Below, piece by piece: positions 20,961-30,534 of a DNA stretch of 64,000 nt (the first letter of the stretch is position 1; each line of letters begins with the position of its first letter). Both the position numbers and the translations under genes were made by a program. The notes under the pieces are model-generated. The model saw only the letters and a list, made by a program, of their open reading frames with translations. It was not told where the DNA came from and made no database searches. Origin of the DNA: Peronospora farinosa (taxonomy: Eukaryota > Oomycota > Peronosporomycetes > Peronosporales > Peronosporaceae); NCBI GenBank assembly GCA_947646735.1, contig CANTFK010000248.1:1-64000 (forward strand), given 5' to 3'.

Positions 20961-21046
20961 GGGGAAAGGCGGAGAGAAAGCAGAGATGGGAGGGGTTGGG
21001 TTCTTCTTGTGAGTCGACTTGTGTAGTAGCCGGCAAATTGAGAAGT

Positions 21047-21119
21047 GGTCGTATAGCTCAGTCGGTAGAGCACAGTGCTAATAACGCTGCGGTCCAGGGT
21101 TCGAGCCCCTGTATGACCA
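21047..21119 (+). tRNA. tRNA-Ile(AAU): tRNA-Ile (AAT), regenerated beside LINE E2
   Basis: Complete 73-nt gene whose first 16 nt are the right duplication of E2. The upstream flank is the 5' end of E2 (GAGAAGT). Internal promoter boxes and the TTTT terminator are intact. Confidence 0.96.
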
Positions 21120-21597
21120 TTTTGCCGCTGTTCTTGCTTCCGCTGTACAGCTGTTACGCCGCTTTCGCGCGTTTTGACGCAAGTGACTTGTAGACGGGTT
21201 GATGAAGACACTTGGAGGCGATGAAGGCACATCAATTTGTCGTTAGCTTTCTCGCGGCTGACGTGAGCAGACTCAGTCGGACTACATACGATGGCCGCCT
21301 AACACGGCATCTTTGTACGCGTCATGTTGATGGATACTGTGCCGTTGACTGCTGGCTCCTTGTTTCGACAAAAGACCGATATATTGTTGTAGACGGTGAC
21401 CAGGCCGAATCGAGGCACGGTGTTTGAATAGCGATAAGTGGCGACCGAGTTGAAAGTAGGTGTAAAGACGAATTGCAGGCTGTTGAGCAGTACAAGGTGG
21501 TGTATAGGCGTAAGATGTAGCGAGCGTGCGTGTGGCATTGAAGTTCCTGTTGGGAGAAGTGTAATTTTGTGTGGCTTGGGTGCGTTTGCCGTCTGCC

Positions 21598-21670
21598 GGT
21601 CGTATAGCTCAGTCGGTAGAGCACAGTGCTAATAACGCTGCGGTCCAGGGTTCGAGCCCCTGTATGACCA
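21598..21670 (+). tRNA. tRNA-Ile(AAU): tRNA-Ile (AAT), right block copy 2
   Basis: Identical tRNA; upstream spacer of the T type. Confidence 0.97.
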
Positions 21671-22148
21671 TTTTGCCGCTGTTCTTGCTTCCGCTGTACA
21701 GCTGTTACGCCGCTTTCGCGCGTTTTGACGCAAGTGATTTGTAGACGGGTTGGTGAAGATACTTGGAGGCGATGAAGGCACATCAATTTGTCGTTAGCTT
21801 TCTCGCGGCTGACGTGAGCAGACTCAGTCGGACTACATACGATGGCCGCCTAACACGGCATCTTTGTACGCGTCATGTTGATGGATACTGTGCCGTTGAC
21901 TGCTGGCTCCTTGTTTCGACAAAAGACCGATATATTGTTGTAGACGGTGACCAGGCCGAATCGAGGCACGGTGTTTGAATAGCGATAAGTGGCGACCGAG
22001 TTGAAAGTAGGTGTAAAGACGAATTGCAGGCTGTTGAGCAGTACAAGGTGGTGTATAGGCGTAAGATGGAGCGAGCGTGCGTGTGGCATTGAAGTTCCTG
22101 TTGGGAGAAGTGTAATTTTGTGTGGCTTGGGTGCGTTTGCCGTCTGCC

Positions 22149-22221
22149 GGTCGTATAGCTCAGTCGGTAGAGCACAGTGCTAATAACGCTGCGGTCCAGG
22201 GTTCGAGCCCCTGTATGACCA
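22149..22221 (+). tRNA. tRNA-Ile(AAU): tRNA-Ile (AAT), right block copy 3
   Basis: Identical tRNA; spacer of the G type. Confidence 0.97.
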
Positions 22222-22699
22222 TTTTGCCGCTGTTCTTGCTTCCGCTGTACAGCTGTTACGCCGCTTTCGCGCGTTTTGACGCAAGTGATTTGTAGACGGG
22301 TTGGTGAAGATACTTGGAGGCGATGAAGGCACATCAATTTGTCGTTAGCTTTCTCGCGGCTGACGTGAGCAGACTCAGTCGGACTACATACGATGGCCGC
22401 CTAACACGGCATCTTTGTACGCGTCATGTTGATGGATACTGTGCCGTTGACTGCTGGCTCCTTGTTTCGACAAAAGACCGATATATTGTTGTAGACGGTG
22501 ACCAGGCCGAATCGAGGCACGGTGTTTGAATAGCGATAAGTGGCGACCGAGTTGAAAGTAGGTGTAAAGACGAATTGCAGGCTGTTGAGCAGTACAAGGT
22601 GGTGTATAGGCGTAAGATGGAGCGAGCGTGCGTGTGGCATTGAAGTTCCTGTTGGGAGAAGTGTAATTTTGTGTGGCTTGGGTGCGTTTGCCGTCTGCC

Positions 22700-22772
22700 G
22701 GTCGTATAGCTCAGTCGGTAGAGCACAGTGCTAATAACGCTGCGGTCCAGGGTTCGAGCCCCTGTATGAACA
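22700..22772 (+). tRNA. tRNA-Ile(AAU): tRNA-Ile (AAT), last copy, with an acceptor-stem mismatch
   Basis: All arms are as in the other copies except that the 3' acceptor strand reads TATGAAC instead of TATGACC. This leaves G2 opposite A71. The terminal unit of the array also differs at several spacer sites, so it is probably escaping homogenisation and its tRNA may be impaired. Confidence 0.9.
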
Positions 22773-23100
22773 TTTTGCCGCTGTTCTTGCTTCCGCTGTA
22801 CAGCTGTTACGCCGCTTTCGCGCGTTTTGACGCAAGTGATTTGTAGACGGGTTGGTGAAGATACTTGGAGGCGATGAAGGCACATCAATTTGTCGTTAGC
22901 TTTCTCGCGGCTGACATGAGCAGACTCAGTCGGACTACATACGATGGCCGCCTAACACGGCATCTTTGTACGCGTCATATTGATGGCAACTGTGCCGATG
23001 CTTTCCATCGCGTCTTCCGTTGCCAATTTTGCTCCAAAAGAACATACGTCGCCTGTAAGTTCGGCTGCAGTAACCGAATTACTACTATTACGACAAGGAA

Positions 23101-24241
23101 TCACCGTTTTGTGCGTGATGCATTACAAGAGGCAGTCGACAAGCAAAAGGAGAATGCAGACAGAAGAGGTCGAAAGAATATGTTGACATTTCAAGAAGGT
23201 TACAGAGTATTGTTATCAACAAGTGGATTACCAAACACCTCAGTGATGAATTTGGGCGCTAATAAGTTAGCGCCAAGATATATTGGCCCATTTCGGGTTG
23301 TTAAGGTTCATGGTGACGCTTACACGCTAGACATACCTACATCTATGCGTTTGCGCCCGACGTTTTACGTCAGGCGCCTCAAGACTTACCTACCGGCGGA
23401 TCTCCCTTCGAATCTTCCCCGCTCTTCTGCGCCGGCTCGAAACTCGACATCCCTTGACGACGACGTTGACGACGACTGGGACCAAGTCCTGCCCGAACGC
23501 GTGCAGACTTGATCTGCTGGGGCCCTCCGAACGCAGTCGTCTCAAGTTGACGTAGGCGCTCAACCAATACCAGCTGCTCACGTCGAGTCCGCTCAGGAGC
23601 CTCAGTCGCAGCATCCGCACGATCTTGAGCTCTCTCAGCCATCTCGCGAGCATCAAGTAGGGCATTCTTCGACTCCTCGGCTTCAGCGCGGAGTAGGCGC
23701 AGCTCATCATTCGACTTTACAGGCGCCCGATTACGAGAATCGGCGCTCATCGACAGAGGTCTTCCGTCGTGATGCTCCTCCTCCCTTAGTTGATGCATCG
23801 GGTGCTCGACGCTGGATTGTCGACCGAATTGTCGACCACGAGGATCACAAGCCCCAGGCGCCGAGTAATAACTCGGCGCCCATGAAGAAGCGTGTCGAGA
23901 AGCATTACAGGGTTCGCTGGTTGGGATATTCCCCGGCGGACGATACATGGGAGCCATCGAGTACGCTGTTCCAAGATGTACCAGACGCGGTCGAGGATTA
24001 TGAGTCGCGTAGGAAGACGGCTATTGCGAGTGATGCTGCCGATTTCATCCCCAATCTCGCGAGCCGTGATGCTCGCGAGCAACAGAACTTTGACGACGAG
24101 TCCCCGAGCGATTCCGAGATCTATTATGAGGCTCGAGAAAACTTGGATGGCATTTGCGACTATGTGGGTTGCCATAGCGAATCGAATATGGCGCACTTGG
24201 GGATCGAACCAGCGACATCACGATTAAGAACTCAATGGTAA
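23101..24241 (+). pseudogene. Y2 integrase C-terminus and chromodomain
   Basis: Integrase C-terminal region (LAPRYIGPFRVVKV, TFYVRRLKTY) runs to a TGA at 23510-23512. The same frame continues as a Gln/Ser/His-rich linker and then a chromodomain with the aromatic-cage pattern (RWIVDRIVDHE, YRVRWLGYSPADDTWEP). In chromoviruses this domain directs integration to marked chromatin. The open frame actually starts upstream in array spacer, which is a chance fusion. The last 17 or so codons read through an antisense tRNA-like sequence. Confidence 0.85.
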
Positions 24242-24262
24242 ACCACTCCACCAACGGAATGA
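24184..24262 (-). other. Degenerate tRNA-Lys-like sequence inside Y2
   Basis: On the minus strand there is an A-box-like TGGTGGAGTGG, a loop TTCTTAA (anticodon CTT, Lys) and a B-box GGTTCGATCCC at roughly tRNA spacing. The anticodon and T stems do not pair well, so it is not a functional tRNA. It is also present in Y at 29,236-29,314, so it belongs to the family. It could be a captured tRNA or a SINE relic. Confidence 0.35.
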
Positions 24263-24539
24263 TAGCAATTGAAGAGTTTTTGGTATGACTTTTCGCAATT
24301 CTGGATGATTAGCGCTGATATAACGGTATAGCGTCCACGGGATCAAGTGTGCGTCCGTGACTCGCGGTGTCTGCTCCATGCAGATCGTACGGTTGTTGTC
24401 GTCAGATATATCCTTGCGCGCGCGGCCAGGGTCATGCTGCTCAGTTGTGTGTCACTGAGCAGGTTCGAGGTAGTATCGCTGCATTTTTGGTGAAAGAATC
24501 ATTTTATGTTATGTGCTTACGTTGTAGTAAGCACAACTT

Positions 24540-24554
24540 AAAGAGGGGGGGTGA
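24540..24554 (+). other. Polypurine tract of Y2
   Basis: AAAGAGGGGGGGTGA directly in front of the 3' LTR, the usual position for the plus-strand primer of LTR retrotransposons. Confidence 0.8.
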
Positions 24555-24875
24555 TGTGATGGGGCAACCTATTACATGAGTAGTTATAGGATTAATACAT
24601 AATTACATAAGTAGGCATAGGGCAGTATCCGATTAGCGGATACTAAGCGTCATTTTTATTATTGGTTTATTATTGGGGTGCCAGTCCCAATAATTAGCCA
24701 ATAATAAATCGACTTCCATAATGTGTGGAATCCATGAGCTAGGGAACATAATCGAACTTACTGCGAATTAAAACTAAAACAAAAAATAAAACAGAGTTAT
24801 ATTTACGAGTTAATTTAGAGCGCTTCCTCAACGCCCTTTTAGTGTAAGACGGTAACGGGTCCTAAGCACGTTACA
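24555..24875 (+). repeat. 3' LTR of Y2
   Basis: Starts TGTGATGGGGC and ends CGTTACA (TG...CA). It matches, in inverted orientation, the LTRs at 28,625-28,944 and 35,623-35,942. Confidence 0.88.
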
Positions 24876-24913
24876 CATAGTCCGACCATTCTCATTAATC
24901 GGAGGCGGGAGCT
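24876..24913. other. 38-bp scrap of a Gypsy PR-RT linker
   Basis: The short sequence between Y2 and the X LTR resembles Y positions 33,575-33,611 (shared blocks tagtccg, ccattctc and gcgggagct; about 31 of 38 bases by eye). It is probably the remnant of a third Gypsy copy into which one of the neighbours inserted. Confidence 0.5.
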
Positions 24914-25420
24914 TGTAACGGGGCTAGAACGTAATGTCACTAGCTTACACGTGCGATTGAGTAAGACTCAAGCCCAAGTATTAGGTATTAAGTATGTTTA
25001 AATCGGATTTTATTTTGTTTTAATTTGTACGAATTACGAATATTTTCGTTGTAATAAATACGACAGTGTTCCCGATTTTCGGAAACCACACAAGTTCAGG
25101 TAGATTTATCATTGGTCCATATTGGGACTTAGCATACGCCCTTGGCTGACAGAGGGACAATCGGCTTCAAGAGCTTGCTGGAGAGGCGTCTGGAGATGGA
25201 GGGAAAAGGAGAATGTATTGATTAAACAACCATAAATCCTATCGTGCTGTAATAACCAGTCAACTGTGGCATGTCAGTTTTCTCCTCAACTGTATAATGC
25301 CATGGACTGTGCTAAAATAATACTTACTAATACGTTTTGCTGTTTATATGGGCACATCTTCTGCCTACATATGTAATCGTTTTTTATGTTTATGTTATGT
25401 GTGTAATGCGGCCCATTACA
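24914..25420 (-). repeat. 3' LTR of X
   Basis: As written it runs TGTAACGGGGC to GCCCATTACA, matching the LTR at 39,619-39,964 over its first ~230 bp and its last ~50 bp. It is about 160 bp longer because it carries an unrelated stretch around 25,127-25,370. TTATCCCCTCC next to it is the polypurine tract read on the minus strand. Confidence 0.8.
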
Positions 25421-25435
25421 TTATCCCCTCCTCAA
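25421..25435 (-). other. Polypurine tract of X
   Basis: Reads TTGAGGAGGGGATAA on the minus strand immediately before the 3' LTR, fixing the minus orientation of X. Confidence 0.7.
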
Positions 25436-25499
25436 GACAGCACTCACCAACCGTGAGTGCTCAGCTGTCGAATCTCCAAACTTTACATACGAGCAAGCG

Positions 25500-26372
25500 A
25501 TGTCCGACCACACGACACCCAAAACTGCAGCACTCCCAAGCACCATCATAGGGAGTTCAACTATTAGCACCAGGGCGCAACAACTCATACCTTGTCCACT
25601 GCATGACTTGCTCGTAGCTCGCGCTCCGGGCTCACGGGAAACGATGCGGGACTACTTCCGCCGATTTCGAAAGCTGCGCGGGAAGGTTCTTGTTGGAATC
25701 GGGTATGAGGCCCTGCAATGTTCTTGGTGTGCCTTCAGCCAACGTTGGAATCGGATGCTCGAGGATGGTAGCAGCTTCCAACTATGGCTCGCCAATCGAG
25801 AGGAACTTCGCGCCGATCAATTTATCGGCACGCTACGCGAAAGAGTATGTGAGGATGCTTGGAGTGAGGACCGCCTCTGCTTCGTTCATGTCAATGAAGG
25901 ATGCACTCGACTCCACGCCCACTCATGACAAATGAAGACGACACATCGCTGAGTGTACACTTAGCTAACGCGGACACTGTTGAATGCGAAGTATGAGCAA
26001 AGTCTGAGCGAGCAGAGAAGCGCAATTATTCGTGATGCGCCTTGCTGGCAGCACCACTCGCGACAACGGAGTCGATATCCGCTGAATAGTCAGAGCAGGG
26101 CAGCGACACGCTCGCCTGCCCTTCCTGTTGCGCGATTGTCAACTCGTAGTCGTGGTGAAATTTATTCACCACGACGTTCTAGATCACGTCATCGTTCTCG
26201 TTCTCGACGGCGTGGGTCTCCTCCCCGTTCTTGTTTGTCACGAGATAATTCGCGTTCGCGCTTGCATCGGAATATCCCGACTTCGTGGTTAAGTACGACT
26301 GAACAACATCTGGAACGTCACGATAAAGAGAGGAACGCGAATCCCGTGTATCCTACTCAGGAGGAAATCTAA
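25500..26372 (+). other. Unidentified plus-strand reading frames in the 3' part of X
   Basis: Two open stretches (25500-25928 and 25980-26372) run against the direction of X. The first contains RETMRDYFRRFRKLRGK and is followed in another frame by more open sequence. The second is Arg/Ser-rich (RRSRSRHRSRSRRRGSPPR), and the frame stays open, past one stop, to about 26,560. I recognise no family. It could be a decayed gag-like ORF from another element or an extra antisense gene of X. The 25,436-26,556 stretch holds nothing else I can name. Confidence 0.25.
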
Positions 26373-26556
26373 GCCAACGTATTCGGTACCTTCGCGCGGA
26401 TGGAACCGCGCGCTTCCCATCAGAAGACTGTAACAATGCTCGAGGAGGGTCCTCGTAAGCCACGATACGAACTACAATCCAGCGTACCTTTCCATCCGCA
26501 TCAACAAGTGGAGGTGGGCCTAATTCTGGCTATCTGGTTGCCCAGGACGATGTAGA

Positions 26557-28198
26557 TCAGGCCTTGAACAAAGATGCCGATGCTAGCTGGAAGCTGAGGC
26601 TGCCCATGAGCATGCTGCCCAGGCGGAGAAGACTGCGAGTGAGAGCCGGCAGTCGAACCGTGAGCTGCTCGAACGGATAAGGGTTCTGGAGCGCAGATGC
26701 TTGGTCATTTGCAGACAGGATCGAGGCCGCGCCCCATATCATCGGCGCGTCGAGCACGACGGGGAGGCCGATCGACTTACGGACCCCTGAAGCCGGCATC
26801 GGAGCCAAACCGTGAAGCGTAGCCGGACGATATTCCTTCATCCGTCCGACATAGAATGTCGGGTGGAGTCGCAGTGAAGAGGGGACGTCGAGTATAAGGG
26901 TAGCCAATTGGCGCGAGTTTACTCGCGCCTAGGTTAGTAACCGCTAAATCCCTTAGAACTTCTGTAGACAATTATACACGAACGCTTTTCTCAAACTTGC
27001 TCATGTTCTTTCTGACATATTTTTCAGCGTTCTCTTTTTGCTGGTCTACCGCAGACTGTGATGCGTCGCGTACAAACCGGGTGATGGCTTGACGTTGGAG
27101 TATAAATTCCGACACAGCCATGCCATCAATTGGTCGCGCCGACTCAATCGGCGCGTAGTTGGCAGTAGGTGAACGCTTACCCGAAGATGGGTGTACCAAT
27201 GTCTGCGCAGTCCATCGAGCTAATGGGGACGCCACATCTGATGGCGTCAAAGTGGCCGTCTTTGCCTTGGATCGGGTTACTGCATTCGCGCTCAAAATTT
27301 TGTGAGCTGCACTCGATCCTTGTTTATCACCTTTATCCCCCCAGAGTGGAGCCACTAGGTGTGTGGGTCGCCCCACGGCCAGGACAGTAGGAACACGAGG
27401 GTGACGAGCAGAATTCACAAAAAATGGCGTCAACCCTGTTGACACGTGTACGGCGTTGTTGAGTGCAAACTCAGCGAGTGGTAAAATGCACTCCAACTTG
27501 TGAATGACGTAGCGTAACTTCGAAGAAAGTTTTCGAGGACCCAGTTTACGCGCTCGGTTTGCCCATCCGTTTCCGGATGGGCCGCAGTCGACATCAGCAT
27601 TTTTGTCCCGAGGAGCTCGAAAAGTGACGTCCAAAATGCGGACGTAAATCGCGGGTTACGGTCCGAAACAATGTTTTCTGGAAGGCCATGATAACGGAAC
27701 ACCGCGTCGATGAAATGCGCCGCGGTCTCTGCCGCGGTGACCTTAGCGTGAACAGGCACGAGATGTGTCATTTTGCTGAATCTGTCAACAAAGACCAAGA
27801 TGCCCGTTCGAGCTTGGCTATCGGGCGCAAGCCCGAAGATGAGAGTCCATCGAAACTGATCTCCAGGCCTCTGCTGCAATTGGCATCGATCGCAAGGGAG
27901 CCTGTAAACGATGGAGATGGCTTCACACGCTGGCATATATCGCACGTTCGGATCCAGTTGCGTACCCACTTATACATGTGGGGCCAAAGAAGAAATCTCG
28001 AGACACAGCCGCGAAAGTCTTTTCGAGGCCTAAATGGCCGCCAGCAGGGGCATCGTGGTACTCGTGGATGAGTCTTGCACGCAAATTCATGTCGTTGGCA
28101 ATCGCCGTGCGAGGAACATCGAATTGGTCGATGCTATACAGAAGCAAATCGCCGTCTAAACTGTATCGATGAATGTAGTCGCGCTTCGTTCGGGACAA
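26557..28198 (-). pseudogene. X integrase, fragmented
   Basis: Three frames together cover an integrase. There is an HHCC-type zinc region (H..H, then CDICQRVK). The DDE core has DRFSKMTHLVP, VSDRNPRFTSAFW and HPETDGQTERVNW, so D, D and E are all present. The C-terminal part (LRLHPTFYVGRMKEYRPA) follows. Frames change near 27,450-27,600 and 26,900-26,970 and are interrupted by stops. No convincing chromodomain follows, unlike in Y. Confidence 0.85.
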
Positions 28199-28623
28199 GG
28201 CTCCCAGTGTAGAATCGCTGGGAGCACGCAGATTCTCGTAATGTCGGCATAATCTGAGTCACCCTTGTACGCTGCGACGATCTCATCAAATAAACACAGC
28301 TCGGGTGTGACCCGAGATAGGTTCAGCGATACACACATTGCACATCGATCATCATCATCATCGTCATCAGTAGCCTGACGACTCAGAGCAGTCCGAGGAT
28401 CGTATTCGGGACGTCGTGACAAGGCGTCAGCGAGAATATTAGTCTTGCCTGGCTTGTAATGCACGAAGAATTTGTACTCAGAGAAGAATGAGAGCCATCG
28501 TGCCATCCGTTGGGACAGGTGTGGGCTCTTCATCGCTGTGCGCAGCGATGCATGATCGGTATACAAAGCAAAAGTAAGTTCACCAAGGAGATGCACGCAA
28601 AACTTGATGAGTGCATAGCGCAT
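28156..28623 (-). pseudogene. X RNase H, C-terminal half
   Basis: RYALIKF, YTDHASL, LSQRMARWLSFF and the ADALSRRP end motif are the RNase H block of Gypsy Pol. It starts exactly where element Y ends, and the preceding residues (HDKDLLAM) lie 7.3 kb away at 35,943. Joined, the reading frame is continuous apart from the insertion. Confidence 0.88.
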
Positions 28624-28624
28624 C
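28621..28624. other. Target-site duplication of Y, left copy
   Basis: CATC before the Y LTR; the matching copy is 35,943-35,946. Choosing it makes both Y LTRs exactly 320 bp. Confidence 0.65.
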
Positions 28625-28944
28625 TGTAACGAGATAAGGACCCGTTGCCGTCTTACACTACAAGGGCGTTGAGGAAGCGCTCTAAATTAACTCGTAAATA
28701 TAACTCCGTTTCTTTTTTGTTTTAGTTTTAATTCGCAGTAAGTGCGAATATGTTCCCTAGCTCATGGATTCCACTCATTATGGAAGTCGATTTATTATTG
28801 GCTAATTATTGGGACTGGCACCCCAATAATAAACCAATAATAAAAATGACGCGCAGTATCCGCTAATCGGATACTGCCCTATGCCTACTTATGTAATTAT
28901 GTATTAATCCTATAACTACTCATGTAATAGGTTGCCCCATCACA
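28625..28944 (-). repeat. 3' LTR of Y
   Basis: As written TGTAACGAGATAAGG ... CCCCATCACA, 320 bp. It differs from the 5' LTR at a small number of positions. Confidence 0.92.
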
Positions 28945-28959
28945 TCACCCCCCCTCTTT
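28945..28959 (-). other. Polypurine tract of Y
   Basis: AAAGAGGGGGGGTGA on the minus strand, same as in Y2. Confidence 0.82.
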
Positions 28960-29235
28960 AAGTTGTGCTTACTACAACGTAAGCACATAACATAAAATGA
29001 TTCTTTCACCAAAAATGCAGCGATACTACCTCGAACCTGCTCAGTGACACACAACTGAGCAGCATGACCCTGGCCGCGCGCGCAAGGATATATCTGACGA
29101 CAACAACCGTACGATCTGCATGGAGCAGACACCGCGAGTCACGGACGCACACTTGATCCCGTGGACGCTATACCGTTATATCAGCGCTAATCATCCAGAA
29201 TTGCGAAAAGTCATACCAAAACTCTTCAATTGCTA

Positions 29236-29314
29236 TCATTCCGTTGGTGGAGTGGTTTACCATTGAGTTCTTAATCGTGATGTCGCTGGTTCGATCCCCA
29301 AGTGCGCCATATTC
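29236..29314 (+). other. Degenerate tRNA-Lys-like sequence inside Y
   Basis: Same sequence as in Y2 but here on the plus strand, antisense to Y, between the chromodomain and the polypurine tract. Confidence 0.35.
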
Positions 29315-30387
29315 GATTCGCTATGGCAACCCACATAGTCGCAAATGCCATCCAAGTTTTCTCGAGCCTCATAATAGATCTCGGAATCGCTCGGGGACTC
29401 GTCGTCAAAGTTCTGTTGCTCGCGAGCATCACGGCTCGCGAGATTGGGGATGAAATCGGCAGCATCACTCGCAATAGCCGTCTTCCTACGCGACTCATAA
29501 TCCTCGACCGCGTCTGGTACATCTTGGAACAGCGTACTCGATGGCTCCCATGTATCGTCCGCCGGGGAATATCCCAACCAGCGAACCCTGTAATGCTTCT
29601 CGACACGCTTCTTCATGGGCGCCGAGTTATTACTCGGCGCCTGGGGCTTGTGATCCTCGTGGTCGACAATTCGGTCGACAATCCAGCGTCGAGCACCCGA
29701 TGCATCAACTAAGGGAGGAGGAGCATCACGACGGAAGACCTCTGTCGATGAGCGCCGATTCTCGTAATCGGGCGCCTGTAAAGTCGAATGATGAGCTGCG
29801 CCTACTCCGCGCTGAAGCCGAGGAGTCGAAGAATGCCCTACTTGATGCTCGCGAGATGGCTGAGAGAGCTCAAGATCGTGCGGATGCTGCGACTGAGGCT
29901 CCTGAGCGGACTCGACGTGAGCAGCTGGTATTGGTTGAGCGCCTACGTCAACTTGAGACGACTGCGTTCGGAGGGCCCCAGCAGATCAAGTCTGCACGCG
30001 TTCGGGCAGGACTTGGTCCCAGTCGTCGTCAACGTCGTCGTCAAGGGATGTCGAGTTTCGAGCCGGCGCAGAAGAGCGGGGAAGATTCGAAGGGAGATCC
30101 GCCGGTAGGTAAGTCTTGAGGCGCCTGACGTAAAACGTCGGGCGCAAACGCATAGATGTAGGTATGTCTAGCGTGTAAGCGTCACCATGAACCTTAACAA
30201 CCCGAAATGGGCCAATATATCTTGGCGCTAACTTATTAGCGCCCAAATTCATCACTGAGGTGTTTGGTAATCCACTTGTTGATAACAATACTCTGTAACC
30301 TTCTTGAAATGTCAACATATTCTTTCGACCTCTTCTGTCTGCATTCTCCTTTTGCTTGTCGACTGCCTCTTGTAATGCATCACGCAC
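29257..30387 (-). pseudogene. Y integrase C-terminus and chromodomain
   Basis: Same layout as in Y2: integrase C-terminal region, a TGA (at about 29,986), a low-complexity linker in the same frame, then the chromodomain (YRVRWLGYSPADDTWEP). Both copies carry the TGA, so it arose before they separated or it has a role. Confidence 0.87.
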
Positions 30388-30534
30388 AAAACGGTGATTC
30401 CTTGTCGTAATAGTAGAAATTCGGTTACTGCAGCCGAACTTACAGGCGACGTATGTTCTTTTGGAGCAAAATTGGCAACGGAAGACGCGATGGAAAGCAT
30501 CGCGTCAGGGATCGATATGCCGTTGGCCACAAAA

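Larger units (their letters stand above)
14046..21046 (-). mobile_element. LINE E2: second, frameshifted copy inserted at the regenerated tRNA
   Basis: Same organisation, length (7.0 kb) and strand as E1, and by eye nearly identical to it from about 14,485 to 21,046, with roughly a dozen differences noticed. The remaining 3' part (14,046-14,485) is clearly diverged from the corresponding E1 part. On the right it ends directly at GGTCGTATAGCTCAGT, where a complete tRNA gene begins. Single-base insertions break both ORFs, so this copy is probably dead. Confidence 0.92.
21047..22996 (+). repeat. tRNA-Ile tandem array, right block
   Basis: Three full 551-bp units plus part of a fourth. These units differ from those left of the LINEs just after the tRNA: gtgaagatactt (gatgaagacactt in the first) replaces gtggggacactt. 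The array breaks at about 22,996, in mid-spacer, where retrotransposon sequence begins. Confidence 0.94.
22997..24875 (+). mobile_element. Y2: 5'-truncated Ty3/Gypsy chromodomain retrotransposon
   Basis: Plus-strand 3' end of a Gypsy element: integrase C-terminal part, linker, chromodomain, polypurine tract and a 321-bp 3' LTR. Everything upstream is missing: the sequence starts abruptly within the integrase region, joined to tRNA-array spacer at about 22,997. It is almost identical, in inverted orientation, to 28,625-30,501 (3' end of element Y). Confidence 0.9.

Noticed and set aside
22865..23512. 215-codon plus frame spanning array and retroelement
   Set aside because: Chance fusion of spacer sequence with the integrase frame across the 22,997 breakpoint.
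24184..24262. A functional tRNA-Lys gene
   Set aside because: The anticodon and T stems do not pair and it lies inside a retrotransposon; kept only as a tRNA-like remnant.
29541..30119. 192-codon plus frame (and its twin at 23379-23957)
   Set aside because: Antisense to the integrase-chromodomain linker; the other strand carries the recognised protein motifs.
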